The notes below the pieces were generated by a model. It searched no databases and was not told where the DNA came from. It was given only the letters and a program-made list of their open reading frames with translations. DNA of 64,000 bases, taken from the NCBI RefSeq assembly GCF_006740045.1, contig NZ_AP019749.1:949001-1013000 (forward strand), read 5' to 3'. A program made the translations under genes and the position numbers. The stretch is from Comamonas terrigena NBRC 13299 (GTDB taxonomy: Bacteria > Pseudomonadota > Gammaproteobacteria > Burkholderiales > Burkholderiaceae_C). The first letter of the stretch is position 1, and each line of letters starts with the position of its first letter. Shown here one piece after another: positions 8,247-18,592 of the stretch.

Positions 8247-10046
8247 ATGAGCGTTTTGAATATGCGGGTCTCCCACAAACTGTGGGCCACCATCGTCGCG
8301 TTGCTGGTGCTGGTGTTGGGCGTGGGGGGGCTGCTGCAGTACAAGGCCAATGCGCTGATGGGCAGCACCGTCGGCACGGTGCAGCGCTATGAAGCCAACA
8401 TCTCTGCCGCTCTGCGCTGGCAGGGCGCCATCCTCAAGAGCCTGGAGACGGCCACAGCCGCCATCGCGACCAGCGAACCCCATGTGGAGGACCTGTTCAA
8501 CCTGCGCCTGAATGACGGCCGCGCCATGATTGCCGATGCGCGCAAGGCGGTGGAGCAGGGCTTGCAGACCGAGGCCGACCGTGAGGGGCTGGCCGCCGTG
8601 GTGCGGGAGGCCGACAAGGTGGCTGCGATCATGCAGCAGCTGGACAGCGTGCGGCAGTCGGAGTCCTTCTCGGCCCGCACCGACTTTGCCCGCCAGGATT
8701 ACCTGCCGGCCGCCGAAAAATACGCGGCCAGCCTGAACGATTTCGTGGTGCTGCAGGAGCGCCAGCGCGATGCAGGTATCGCCCAGGCCCAGGCTGAACA
8801 GCAGACCCTGGCCGTCGCCGGTGCGGTTACGGTGGTGGTACTGGCTTTGGTGCTGGTGCTGGTCATGCGCAAGATCATCCACACTATCACCCAACCGCTG
8901 GAGCATGCGGTGCAGGTGGCGGAATCCATCGGCAACGGCGACCTGACGGTCCAGGCCAAGGTGGAGCGCAAGGATGAATTCGGCCATCTGCTGAATGCAC
9001 TGGACCGCATGGCCGTGCGTCTGCGCGCGGTGGTGGGCGAGGTGCGCAGCGGGGTGGAGTCGGTGTCGGCAGCGTCCAGCCAGATTGCCACCGGCAACCA
9101 GGACCTGTCGGCCCGTACCGAACAGACTGCGGCCAACCTGGAAGAAACTGCTGCCAGCATGGAAGAGCTGACGTCCACCGTGACGCAATCGTCCGAGACC
9201 GCCCGCCAGGCCAACCAGCTGGCCGGCATGGCCGCCCAGGCGGCCGAGCGGGGCGGCTCGGTGGTGCAGCAGGTGGTGCATTCCATGCAGCAGATCACCG
9301 ACAGCAGCCGCCGCATCAGCGACATCATCGGCGTGATCGACGGCATCGCCTTCCAGACCAATATCCTGGCGCTGAACGCGGCGGTGGAAGCGGCCCGTGC
9401 CGGTGAGCAGGGTCGGGGCTTTGCCGTGGTGGCCGGGGAAGTGCGTTCCCTGGCCGGCCGCAGCGCCGAAGCCGCCAAGGAAATCAAGGCCCTGATCACC
9501 ACCAGCGTGAGCAATGTGGAATCGGGCTCGCAACAGGTGGAGCAGGCCGGCCAGAGCATGCAGGAGATCGTGCAGAGCGTGCGCCGGGTGACGGACCTGA
9601 TCGGTGAGATCACCGCGGCCTCGACCGAGCAGCGCGACGGCATTGGCCAGGTGAACCAGGCGGTGAGCAACCTGGACCAGATGACACAGCAGAACGCGGC
9701 GTTGGTGGAGGAATCCACTGCAGCGGCCACGGCGATGCGCGAACAGGCCCAGCGCCTGGAGCAGGTGGTGGCGGTGTTCAATGTGGGCCAGGACAGCCAG
9801 GTGCGCAGCGTTGCGGCATCGCGCCCGGCCGCTGCGGCACCCGTGGCGGTGGCTGCGCCCCGCGCGCAGGCACCTGCGGCGCGCCCTGCCGCCGTGGCAG
9901 CCCCTAAGGCCAAGCCCGCCGCTGCGGCGGCAGCGGTACCTGCGTTGGCGCAGTCGCCTGCAGCCAAGTCCGATGGCGGTGCGCTGCGTCGCCCTGGTGT
10001 GGCCCACTCCGCGACGGCGGACGATGGGGACTGGGAAAGCTTCTAA
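8247..10046 (+). CDS. Methyl-accepting chemotaxis protein, Tar-type
   Basis: This 599-residue membrane chemoreceptor has a first membrane helix near residues 10-30, a four-helix-bundle-type periplasmic domain (about 31-190), a second helix near 192-212, a HAMP linker and the signalling hairpin with [23 protein letters not shown] at its tip. Glu/Gln pairs suitable for methylation occur in the flanking helices. A long Ala/Pro-rich tether ends in DWESF, which fits the xWxxF pentapeptide that recruits CheR/CheB. The ATG at 8247 has an AG-rich ribosome site just upstream. The leader carries a putative c-di-GMP riboswitch, linking receptor dosage to the motile/sessile switch. Confidence 0.93.
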   Translation: MSVLNMRVSHKLWATIVALLVLVLGVGGLLQYKANALMGSTVGTVQRYEANISAALRWQGAILKSLETATAAIATSEPHVEDLFNLRLNDGRAMIADARKAVEQGLQTEADREGLAAVVREADKVAAIMQQLDSVRQSESFSARTDFARQDYLPAAEKYAASLNDFVVLQERQRDAGIAQAQAEQQTLAVAGAVTVVVLALVLVLVMRKIIHTITQPLEHAVQVAESIGNGDLTVQAKVERKDEFGHLLNALDRMAVRLRAVVGEVRSGVESVSAASSQIATGNQDLSARTEQTAANLEETAASMEELTSTVTQSSETARQANQLAGMAAQAAERGGSVVQQVVHSMQQITDSSRRISDIIGVIDGIAFQTNILALNAAVEAARAGEQGRGFAVVAGEVRSLAGRSAEAAKEIKALITTSVSNVESGSQQVEQAGQSMQEIVQSVRRVTDLIGEITAASTEQRDGIGQVNQAVSNLDQMTQQNAALVEESTAAATAMREQAQRLEQVVAVFNVGQDSQVRSVAASRPAAAAPVAVAAPRAQAPAARPAAVAAPKAKPAAAAAAVPALAQSPAAKSDGGALRRPGVAHSATADDGDWESF

Positions 10047-10212
10047 GCCAGAGCTCCTCAGCCTGCGCGGCGGGATGGCCGCGCAGCAGCCTCGTCATGC
10101 CCAGCCTGGGTGCATGGCGGGGGCCGGCAGCCGCTGGGTGTGGGCTGCCGGGTACAAACCCGCAGAAACTGGGCTGCTGCCTGCACAATAGCGGCAGTTT
10201 CTTGAGGTTTGC

Positions 10213-11526
10213 ATGCCTGTTCCGCTCCAGCCCGTACCCCATCCGCAGCGCACGCTGCTGCACAACGAGATCCATGCCCGTCCGGCCGAGCCTATTCATG
10301 CGCCGGCGGCCATCACCCATGTGGTCATGCTCACCGACCCCGCCCAGCGCGAGGCCAGCCGTGCGCACCTGGCGGCGCTGATGCGCGACCACCACCAGAC
10401 CGGACCCGACCGGGAGACCACCCATCTGCGGGTGGACCTGGGGACCTTTCGTCTGCGCTGGGAGCTGCACACCGAATTCGTCACCTGGACTTTCATGGTG
10501 CCGCTGGAGCCCGGCGTGCCGCTGGATACGCGCACACCGCCGACGGCCATCGAACAGGTGCCCCAGGCCTGGTTTGCCAAGCTGCCCGGCCTGTGCCTGA
10601 GCAGTGTCCACCTGTGGATCGTCAAGGACGCGCAGTGTGCGGGCCAGGGCATTAAGGGCCTGGTGCTGCAGATGCTGAATGAAGACACGCTGGCCGGGTC
10701 CGTGGTGCATGTGGGTCACACGGAAGTGTGTACCGACTTTGCCATCCATGCCGACGGGTATTCACGCATGCTGGTCAAGCCGTCCGATCACATCAGCGCA
10801 CGCCGTCTGGGGCGCCTGGTGCAGCGGCTGCTGGAGATCGAAACCTACCGCATGTCGGCTTTGCTGGGCCTGCCTGTGGCACGCCATGCCGCAGCGGTGC
10901 TGGCCACGGCCGAAAAGGAGCTGGCCGATCTGGCCCAGGCCATCCGCGAGGCGGACCGCGAGTCCGAGCCGGTGCTGCTGGACCGGCTGACCCGGCTGGC
11001 AGGCCAGGTGGAGAGCGAGTACGCCGCGACCCATTCGCGCTTTTCGGCCAGCCGTGCCTACTTTGAACTGGTGGACAAGCGCATCCATGACCTGAACGAG
11101 CAGCGCCTGTCGGGCTTGCTGACCATCCACGAGTTCATGGACCGCCGGCTGTCACCTGCACGCAGCACCTGCGAATGGGCCACGCACCGCCAGAACGCGC
11201 TGTCGCAGCGGGTGTCGCGCGTCAGCAACCTGCTGCGCACGCGGGTGGAGATCGAGCAGCAGCAAAGCAACCAGGCCATCCTGGGCACCATGAACGACCG
11301 CCAGGGCATGCAGCTCAAGCTGCAGTCCACGGTGGAAGGCCTGTCCGTGGCCGCCATCACCTACTACATCACCGGCCTGATTGCGTACCTGGCCAAGGGG
11401 GCGCAGAAGCTGGGCTGGCCGCTGTCGCCTGAAATTTCGGCGGCCGTGGCCATTCCTGTGGTGGCCTTCAGCGTCTGGTGGTCGCTGCGCCGTCTGCACC
11501 ACAAGCTGTTCAACGGCAAGCACTGA
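10213..11526 (+). CDS. DUF3422 family membrane-anchored protein
   Basis: This 437-residue protein of unknown function matches the DUF3422 family of proteobacteria. The N-terminus HPQRTLLHNEIHARPAEP is the family signature. The central region (about 220-370) is largely helical and coiled-coil-like. Two C-terminal hydrophobic helices (about 378-397 and 405-424) suggest anchoring of a mainly cytoplasmic protein in the inner membrane. The gene stands alone on this strand, preceded by a 166-bp gap after the chemoreceptor. No catalytic motif is evident. Confidence 0.85.
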   Translation: MPVPLQPVPHPQRTLLHNEIHARPAEPIHAPAAITHVVMLTDPAQREASRAHLAALMRDHHQTGPDRETTHLRVDLGTFRLRWELHTEFVTWTFMVPLEPGVPLDTRTPPTAIEQVPQAWFAKLPGLCLSSVHLWIVKDAQCAGQGIKGLVLQMLNEDTLAGSVVHVGHTEVCTDFAIHADGYSRMLVKPSDHISARRLGRLVQRLLEIETYRMSALLGLPVARHAAAVLATAEKELADLAQAIREADRESEPVLLDRLTRLAGQVESEYAATHSRFSASRAYFELVDKRIHDLNEQRLSGLLTIHEFMDRRLSPARSTCEWATHRQNALSQRVSRVSNLLRTRVEIEQQQSNQAILGTMNDRQGMQLKLQSTVEGLSVAAITYYITGLIAYLAKGAQKLGWPLSPEISAAVAIPVVAFSVWWSLRRLHHKLFNGKH

Positions 11527-11709
11527 CGCACGGTCTGCAGGGCTGCCGCTGTTGCACGGCGGCGCGCCTGTGGTGGCCATAGACGCTGGCGTGCATGGCG
11601 TGGGCGGTCTTGTTCACCCACGTCGGCGCGCCTGTGCCGGCAGTGGAAGAATGCACTCGGCAAGGCGCTGCAACCGGCAGCGTCTGTGGCTGAGGAATGT
11701 GAGTGAAAA

Positions 11710-12642
11710 GTGTCTTCTGAGCAGGCTTTATCTGCACCCGCAGTTTCCAAAGGGATAGCGGGCGGGCTGCTGCTGGCCACGCTGGGGGCGGTTGCCTTCA
11801 GCGGCAAGGCCATCATTGTCAAACTGGGTTACCGCTACGGGGCCGATGCCGTGCTGCTGCTGATGCTGCGAATGCTGTTCGCGCTGCCGTTGTTTCTGGC
11901 CATGGCTTGGTGGGCCGGCCGGGGCAAGCCGCCCCTGTCGCGCCGCGACTGGTGGGGTGTGGTGGGCCTGGGGTTCTGCGGCTATTACCTGTCCAGCTAC
12001 CTGGATTTTGCCGGGCTGCAGTACATCACCGCCTCGCTGGAGCGGCTGATCCTGTACCTCAACCCCACGCTGGTGGTGGTGTTCGGCTGGGTGGTCTACA
12101 AGCGCGCCATCACCTGGGTCCAGCTGGCCGGCATGGGCCTGAGCTACTGTGGCGTGCTGCTGGTCTTCGGCCATGAACTGGGCGCCCAGGGCAGCCACGC
12201 GGCCTGGGGGGCCTTCCTGGTGCTGGCCAGTGCCGTCAGCTATGCCGTCTATCTGATCTACAGCGGCGAGATGGTGCGCCGCCTGGGCTCGCTGCGCCTG
12301 GTGGGTCTGGCCACCAGCGTGGCCTGCCTGTTCTGCATTGCCCAGTACTTCGTGGTGCGCGATGTGGCCAGCCTGCAGGCCGTGCCGCACGAAGTGCTGT
12401 GGCTGTCGCTGCTCAATGCGCTGCTGTGCACGGCCGCCCCGGTGCTGATGGTGATGATGGCCATCGAACGCATCGGCCCGGGCCTGACGGCGCAGACCGG
12501 CATGATCGGTCCGCTGTCCACCATCTTGATGGGGGTGTGGCTGCTGGACGAAGACTTCAACCGCTGGATGCTGGCGGGAACGGTGTTGGTGGTGGGCGGC
12601 ATCTTGCTGTTCACCCGCATGGCCCGCAAGCCGCAAGGCTGA
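11710..12642 (+). CDS. EamA/DMT-family metabolite exporter
   Basis: This 310-residue protein has ten hydrophobic helices in two homologous halves, as in drug/metabolite transporters (RhaT/YdcZ-like, EamA domains). The first half includes FSGKAIIVKLGYRYGADAV, and the second ends with the conserved GTVLVVGGILLFTR helix. The start is GTG at 11710; the ATG codons upstream are out of frame. It probably exports an amino acid or metabolite, but the substrate cannot be inferred. It is followed after 50 bp by an SDR gene on the same strand. Confidence 0.85.
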   Translation: MSSEQALSAPAVSKGIAGGLLLATLGAVAFSGKAIIVKLGYRYGADAVLLLMLRMLFALPLFLAMAWWAGRGKPPLSRRDWWGVVGLGFCGYYLSSYLDFAGLQYITASLERLILYLNPTLVVVFGWVVYKRAITWVQLAGMGLSYCGVLLVFGHELGAQGSHAAWGAFLVLASAVSYAVYLIYSGEMVRRLGSLRLVGLATSVACLFCIAQYFVVRDVASLQAVPHEVLWLSLLNALLCTAAPVLMVMMAIERIGPGLTAQTGMIGPLSTILMGVWLLDEDFNRWMLAGTVLVVGGILLFTRMARKPQG

Positions 12643-12692
12643 GCATCCGGCCCAACAATGAACTTTTGTAACTGACAACAAGGAGATTTCCC

Positions 12693-13517
12693 ATGGATCT
12701 GGGTATTGCAGGCAAATGGGCGCTGGTGTGCGGCGCGAGCAAGGGCTTGGGTTTTGGCAGCGCCAAGGCACTGGTGGAAGATGGTGTGAATGTGGTCATT
12801 AACGCCCGCACCGATGCCGCGCTGCAGGAGGCGGCTGCGCAGTTGCGGGCTGTGGCCACGCAATGGTCCGGCACGACAGGCCGCAAGGCGCCTGAGGTGC
12901 TGGCGGTGGCCTGCGACATCACCACCGAAGCCGGTCGTGCGGCCGTATTCAGTGTGCCGGGCGGCCCGGGCAAGGACTACGACATCGTGGTGACCAACGC
13001 CGGCGGCCCCCCTCCGGGCGATTTCCGCAACTGGGACCGCGACGCCTGGCTCAAGGCCGTGGACGCCAATATGCTGACCCCCATCGAGCTGATCAAGGCC
13101 ACGGTGGATGGCATGGCCGCGCGCGGCTTTGGCCGCATCGTCAACATCACCTCCAGCGCCGTGAAGGCGCCCATCGACATCCTGGGCCTGTCCAACGGCG
13201 CGCGCAGCGGCCTGACCGGCTTTGTGGCGGGCGTGGCGCGTTCCGGCATTGCCGCCAAAGGGGTGACCATCAACAACCTGCTGCCCGGCAAGTTCGACAC
13301 CGACCGCCTCAAGACCACTTTTGCGGCCAATGCCGGCAAGAGCGGCAAAACCGTGGATGAAGTGCGCAAGGCGCAAGAAGCCATGGTGCCAGCCAAGCGC
13401 TTCGGCACGCCCGCTGAATTCGGTGCGATCTGCGCCTTTTTGTGCAGCCAGCATGCCGGCTATATGACCGGTCAGAACATTCTGGCTGACGGTGGCGCCT
13501 ATCCGGGCACTTTCTGA
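12693..13517 (+). CDS. Atypical SDR-family oxidoreductase
   Basis: This 274-residue Rossmann-fold protein resembles beta-ketoacyl-ACP reductases. The cofactor motif GASKGLGFG is near residues 14-22, and NAGGPPPGDF replaces the usual NAG motif. The catalytic Ser is present in NITSS. The YxxxK motif expected about 12 residues later is not: the segment reads LGLSNGARSGLTGF, with no Tyr and Arg in the Lys region. This matches a known subgroup of SDR-like proteins with degenerate active sites. The C-terminal ADGGAYPGTF is typical. Ribosome site AAGGAG lies just before the ATG. Activity should not be assumed. Confidence 0.85.
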   Translation: MDLGIAGKWALVCGASKGLGFGSAKALVEDGVNVVINARTDAALQEAAAQLRAVATQWSGTTGRKAPEVLAVACDITTEAGRAAVFSVPGGPGKDYDIVVTNAGGPPPGDFRNWDRDAWLKAVDANMLTPIELIKATVDGMAARGFGRIVNITSSAVKAPIDILGLSNGARSGLTGFVAGVARSGIAAKGVTINNLLPGKFDTDRLKTTFAANAGKSGKTVDEVRKAQEAMVPAKRFGTPAEFGAICAFLCSQHAGYMTGQNILADGGAYPGTF

Positions 13518-13533
13518 GATAGTGGCTGCAAGT

Positions 13534-13591
13534 CGGGCCTGGGAGCCCGGCCTGCAGCTGCCTATCACGGCGACCGGCTCCGCCGGTCGCC
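13534..13591. repeat. Two hairpins downstream of the SDR gene
   Basis: CGGGC/GCCCG arms at 13534-13538 and 13545-13549 form a small hairpin. GGCGACCGGC/GCCGGTCGCC arms at 13569-13578 and 13582-13591 form a perfect 10-bp stem with a 3-nt loop. No T-run follows, so these may be Rho-associated or mRNA 3'-end stabilising structures rather than intrinsic terminators. Confidence 0.6.
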
Positions 13592-13831
13592 AGACATCTC
13601 CTGACGGGCAGGGGCATTGACCCAATTGCACTGCGCTTGTCACATGATGTAACCCAAGGCGTGGCGATAGCTTGGGTGGTATGTCTCCAGGGTGCTGCGA
13701 AGAAGTGAAGCGGGCTTGTCCCGCAGGTTTCTCCCCTCGAACGGATTGGATGCATGCTGTCCCCTGATCGCCACGGTTTCCCGGTTGCACCTTGCTCCGC
13801 CGCATTGCGCGCTGCGGGCGGACGCTGAGCC
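13592..13831. other. Leader region of the GGDEF-EAL gene
   Basis: No gene is recognisable here. An inverted repeat ACCCAAG/CTTGGGT lies at 13652-13658 and 13671-13677, with a 12-nt loop, in the probable promoter or leader of the downstream sensor gene. I see no riboswitch consensus in this stretch. Confidence 0.45.
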
Positions 13832-16707
13832 ATGGAAAGAATCCCTCGGCTTCCACGTCATGCCGCGCGGGTGGTGTGGTCCAGTGTGCTGGCCCTGGTG
13901 GCCGTGTTGCTGGTGGGGGCGCTCTGGCTGCTGCAAGACATGCACACCAGCACCCGCGAGGAAAGCGAGCAGCGCCTGACGCGCTTTGTGCAAGGCGCGC
14001 AGAACGCCCTGAACCGGTCAATGAGTGCCATCGATATGCTGCTGACCGGTGTGGACGACATGCTGCGCCTGAATGAGGCCCCGCTGTCCGAGCAGGATCC
14101 CGCCTACCTGCAGCAGGTGCTGCAGCTGGCGGCCAAGCAAAATGCGCTGATCAGTTCCATCGTGGTGGTCAAGTCCGATGGCAAAGTGCTGGCAGCGGCC
14201 GACAACCTGGGCAATTACCGTGTGGTGCGCATTCCGCAGAACTGGCTGCAGACGGTGGCGCAAACTCCCGAGCGTGAACGCATGCTGCACATCAGCATGC
14301 CGGATGAAAGCTGGGCGCAGGTCCGCACCTTGCACATTGCCCGTTACCTGAACAGCAGCCAGGGAGGCGAGCATTACCTGGTGGTGGCCCAGGTGCCGGT
14401 TTCCAGCTGGGTGGGTCTGCTGATGCAGGGCACCGCGCTCAAGAACCTGGAAGTGACGCTGGAGCGTGCCGATGGCACCCTGGTGCTGCGCGTGCCGCTG
14501 GAAAGCAGCGCCCGCCTGCAGGCCGATGCCCCGCCCCTGGACCGCTATCTGCACCAGGGCGTGCAGCAGGCCGCCTCGCGCCTGGACGGCGCTCCGAGCC
14601 TGCTGGAAGCCGTGCAGCTCAATTACGACCAGCTGCGGCTGACGGCGGCCTTGCCGATGTCGACCGTGCTCGGCCAGTGGTATGGCACGCGCGATGCGGT
14701 GCTGGCCGGGGTGGTGGTGTTTTCCCTGCTGCTGCTGGCGGGCGCGGGCATGATGCAGGTGTACATGCGGCATATGCAGCGTGCCCAGCAGCGGGTGATG
14801 GAGTCGGAAGCCACGCTGCACCGCGCCATGGATTGCATTGCCGCGGGCTTTTTGCAGCTGGACGATGCGATGCAGGTCGTGCACTGGAACCAGCGGTATG
14901 CGGAAATGTTTCCCTGGCAGCTGACCGCACTGGTGCGTGGCTGTCTGTGGCGCGATGTGCTGATCTCGGCGGAAGGCAGTGGCGCAGACGCAGCGCTGCA
15001 CAGCGAGGTGATCCAGCTGCGCCGCATGCTGGCGGCATGGGAAGACGGGGATGAGAGTGGCAGCGAACTGGCCACCGCCTCGGGACTGACGTTGCAACTG
15101 AGCCAGCGGCGCACGCCCGATGGTGGGCGGGTCATTACCTGCGAGGACATCACGGCCATCCGCCTTGCCTCGGCCGAGATCGAGACCCTGGCTTTCTACG
15201 ATCCGCTGACGGGGTTGCCCAATCGCCGCCTGCTGCTGGACCGTCTGGGCCAGGCCACGCACCTGGCCCAGCGTGCGGGCTGGCTGGGGGCGCTGATTTT
15301 TGTGGACCTGAACAAGTTCAAGGTACTCAACGATACCCAGGGCCATGAAATGGGCGACCTGCTGCTGCAGGAGGTGGGGCAGCGTCTGCATGCGTCCATC
15401 CGTGCCTCCGATACCGTGGCGCGCCTGGGTGGGGATGAATTCGTGATCATGCTCTGCGACCTGCCGGGCAATATGGACGAAGCCGGCAAGCTGACCAAGA
15501 AGATTGCAGAGAAAATGCTGCGCCGTCTGGCCGAACCCTACGTGCTGGGGTCCTATGTGCACCGCTGCTCCGCCAGCCTGGGAGTGACCTTGTTTGGCAA
15601 TGCGCAGGTGGAGGTGGGCGAGCTGCTGAAGCAGGCCGACATTGCCATGTACCAGATCAAGACCCAGCAGGGTGCGGGGGTCTGCTTCTTCGAACCCCAT
15701 ATGCAGGAGGTCCTCAGCGCGAGGGCACAGCTGGAGGCGGATCTGCGCTACGGCATCGCGCACGACCAGTTTGTGCTGCATTACCAGCCGCAGTTCATGG
15801 CCGACGGCAGCATCGACGGCATCGAAGCCTTGGTGCGCTGGGAGCATCCCGAACAGGGCATGGTGCCGCCAGGGCAGTTCATTGCCGTGGCCGAAGACAG
15901 CGAGCTGATCGTGCAGATCGGCCAATGGGTGCTGCACACGGCCTGCCAGCAACTGGCGCGGTGGCAGAACCACCCGCGGCTGGTGGCATCCACCTGGCAG
16001 TGAATGTGAGTGCGCGCCAGTTCCGTCAGCAGGATTTTGTCTCCCAGGTGCTGCGCGCCATCGCCGAGAGTGCGATCCCCTCCAGCCTGTTGAAGCTGGA
16101 GCTGACGGAAACGCTGGTGATTGACGACATGGAAGACTCCATCGCCAAGATGAGCGAGTTGCGCTCGGCCGGTGTCCGGTTCTCGATGGACGATTTCGGC
16201 ACAGGACAGTCTTCGCTGTCCTATCTGACACGGCTGCCGCTGAGCCAGCTGAAGATCGACCAGTCCTTTGTGCGCCACCTGGGTGAGCGCCATACCGACG
16301 ATGTGGTGGCCCAGACCATCATCGGCATGGCCCACAACCTGGGCCTGACGGTGATTGCCGAAGGCGTGGAGCTGCAGTCGCAATTCGATAGCCTGGTGCG
16401 CTTTGGCTGCCAGCGTTTCCAGGGCTATTTCTTCAGCCGGCCCCTGCCGGTGGCCGACCTGGAGCGCTTTGTGGATGAGATGCCGGCCAGGCAGCCCTCC
16501 ATGCTGGGCAACGGCGCAGCGCTGGGGCTGGGCCGGCACATGGAAGCTTCAGCGCCGGGAGGAGACGACGATGCCGCCCACGATCAGGTGGAAAGCCACG
16601 CCGTGGTAGACATGGGGCAGCTCGGCCAGCACCAGGGTGGAGAGAATGGCGGTGAAGACCGGGATCAGGTTGGCAAAAAAGCCGGCCACGGCCGGACCGG
16701 CACGTGA
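13832..16707 (+). pseudogene. Frameshifted membrane GGDEF-EAL sensor (diguanylate cyclase/phosphodiesterase)
   Basis: The product would make and degrade c-di-GMP. The first frame (723 codons, to 16003) encodes a membrane helix near 10-33, a periplasmic sensor region, a second helix near 290-312, a PAS-like segment, a GGDEF domain with intact LGGDEFVIML and the start of an EAL domain (EALVRWEHP). At about 15981-15988 the EAL homology jumps to another frame, consistent with loss of one base. It then resumes as LAVNVSARQF, ELTETLVIDD, DDFGTGQSSLSYL and GVEL. In the called frame translation stops after ASTWQ, so the product would be a GGDEF protein with half an EAL domain. The second frame runs 159 nt into the 3' end of the convergent EamA gene. 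A sequencing error remains possible. Confidence 0.8.
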
Positions 16708-17448
16708 GACTCCCACGCCCCAGAAACGGTACGCCAGAATGGCCGGGCCCAGGGCGATGAAGAGCAAGGCGCCGGCCAGTGGCAGGCTCAGCTGCAGATT
16801 CATGTGGCCCAGCGCCAGTTCGCCGCTGGCGAACAGGGCCGACCAGCCCAGGCCGAAGACCAGCTGGGCCATCAGAAAGCCGGCCCAGTCGCCCCGGATG
16901 CTGGTGGGCTCCCGGGTATCGGCCAGCATCCAGCTGTAGAGCGACCACAGAATGGTGGCCAGCAGCACGAACAGATCGCCCGGCACCAACTGCAGGCTCA
17001 GCAGCTGGCGCAGGTCTCCGCGGCTCAGCACCACCGCCACACCCAGCACCGACAGTGCCGCGCCCAGCATCTGGCGCAGCGAAATGCGCGCACCAAAGCA
17101 GAGTCGGCCAATCACCAGCATCCACACCGGCATGCTGGAGCCCACCAGGGTCACATTGATGGGCGAGGAAGTCTGCAATGCCAGGTACAGCAGCGCGTTG
17201 TAGCAACCAATCCCCACCAGCCCCAGCAGGGCATAGCGACGCCAGTGCGGCCACAGTGCACTGCCACGCCGCAGCACGGACCAGCTCCAGGGCAGCAACA
17301 GGGCAAAGGCCAGCACCCAGCGCAGAAAGTTCAGTGTGAACGGAGAGATCAGGTCGTGGACCATGCGGCCCACAATGGCATTGCCAGCCCAGAGCAACGG
17401 CGCTGCCGTCAGCATGGCGGCCGTGCCCAGTGTCAACGGTGAAGTCAT
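16549..17448 (-). CDS. EamA/DMT-family transporter
   Basis: This 299-residue protein has ten hydrophobic segments in two EamA repeats, for example LTAAPLLWAGNAIVGRMVH in the first and GDLFVLLATILWSLYSWM at the start of the second. The frame is open 72 nt further upstream, but family similarity and the hydrophobic N-terminus begin at MTSPLTLGTAAML, so I chose the ATG at 17446-17448. It is a probable metabolite exporter of the inner membrane with unknown substrate. Its last 159 nt overlap the shifted frame of the GGDEF-EAL gene. Confidence 0.85.
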   Translation of the reverse strand: MTSPLTLGTAAMLTAAPLLWAGNAIVGRMVHDLISPFTLNFLRWVLAFALLLPWSWSVLRRGSALWPHWRRYALLGLVGIGCYNALLYLALQTSSPINVTLVGSSMPVWMLVIGRLCFGARISLRQMLGAALSVLGVAVVLSRGDLRQLLSLQLVPGDLFVLLATILWSLYSWMLADTREPTSIRGDWAGFLMAQLVFGLGWSALFASGELALGHMNLQLSLPLAGALLFIALGPAILAYRFWGVGVSRAGPAVAGFFANLIPVFTAILSTLVLAELPHVYHGVAFHLIVGGIVVSSRR

Positions 17449-17608
17449 AGGGGCCCCATGGTAGCGCCGTTGCGACAGGCCACAGGGCCGGTCGTGGCAG
17501 CATGTGGGGCGTGGGGGCATCGCGTTTTGCTGGCAGCGGGCATGCCCGTGGCGGCGGCGAGTGCCCTGCCGAAGCGTTTAGAGTGTGTGCCAATTCCAAG
17601 GAGATGCC

Positions 17609-18592
17609 ATGAAATCCCGTGTCGTGCAGATCACCCACAACGGTGGTCCGGAGGTGCTGCAACTGGTGGAGCAGGAGGTGCCGGCACCGGGCGCCGGGGA
17701 GGTGCTGCTGCGCCACCATGCGGTGGGCCTGAACTTCATCGATGTCTACCAACGCTCCGGCCTGTATCAGCTGCCGCTGCCGCTGAACCTGGGCATGGAG
17801 GCTGCCGGCGTGGTGGAAGCCGTGGGACAGGATGTGAAGCACCTGAAGGTGGGGGACCGCGTGGCCTATGCCAGCCACCCCCCCGGCAGCTACAGCGAGC
17901 GCCGTGTGATGCCGGCCACCCATGTATGCCATCTGCCCGATGCCATCAGTTTCGAGACCGGTGCCGCCATGATGCTCAAGGGCATGACGGCCCAATACCT
18001 GCTCAAGAAATGCAGGCCGGTGGAAGGCATCCAGCCCGGGGATTTCGTGCTGTTCCATGCGGCGGCCGGTGGCGTGGGACTGATTGCCTGTCAGTGGGCC
18101 CGGGCGCTGGGCCTGCAGCTGATTGCCACCGCAGGATCTGATGAGAAATGTGCGCTGGCGCTGGCCAATGGGGCCGTGCACGCTATCAATTACAGAAGCG
18201 AGAACTTTGCCGAGCGGGTGATGGAGATCACCGAAGGGCAAGGGGTGAAAGTGGTCTACGACAGCGTGGGCAAGGACACCTGGGAAGGCTCGCTGGCCTG
18301 CCTGCGGCGCTTTGGTCTGATGGTCAGCTTCGGCAATGCCTCCGGGCCGGTGGCGCCTTTTGCGCCGGCTGTGTTGGCCGCCAAGTCGCTGTATGTGACG
18401 CGCCAGACCCTGTTTGCCCATATGCACAGCCGGGAAGCCACGCAGGCCATAGCGGACGATCTGTTCCATGTGGTGTCCAGCGGGCTGGTGAACATCCACA
18501 TCGACCAGCGCTACCCCCTGGCCGATGTGCAGCAGGCCCACCGGGACCTGGAAGCGCGCAAGACCACCGGCTCCAGCATCTTGACGCTGTGA
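17609..18592 (+). CDS. qorA: NADPH:quinone oxidoreductase, zeta-crystallin/QorA type
   Basis: This 327-residue zinc-free MDR-superfamily reductase transfers electrons from NADPH to quinones. The GroES-like N-terminal domain contains VGLNFIDVYQRSGLY, the QOR signature. The Rossmann domain begins at FHAAAGGVGLIACQWAR (AAGGVG dinucleotide motif). The ATG at 17609 follows AAGGAGA with good spacing, which rules out the upstream extension of the frame. The TGA overlaps a GTG that may start the Nudix gene. Confidence 0.92.
   Translation: MKSRVVQITHNGGPEVLQLVEQEVPAPGAGEVLLRHHAVGLNFIDVYQRSGLYQLPLPLNLGMEAAGVVEAVGQDVKHLKVGDRVAYASHPPGSYSERRVMPATHVCHLPDAISFETGAAMMLKGMTAQYLLKKCRPVEGIQPGDFVLFHAAAGGVGLIACQWARALGLQLIATAGSDEKCALALANGAVHAINYRSENFAERVMEITEGQGVKVVYDSVGKDTWEGSLACLRRFGLMVSFGNASGPVAPFAPAVLAAKSLYVTRQTLFAHMHSREATQAIADDLFHVVSSGLVNIHIDQRYPLADVQQAHRDLEARKTTGSSILTL

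Noticed and set aside
14018..16231. 737-codon minus-strand open frame opposite the GGDEF-EAL gene
   Set aside because: Composition is His/Gln/Arg-rich without domains; the sense strand carries GGDEF and EAL motifs.
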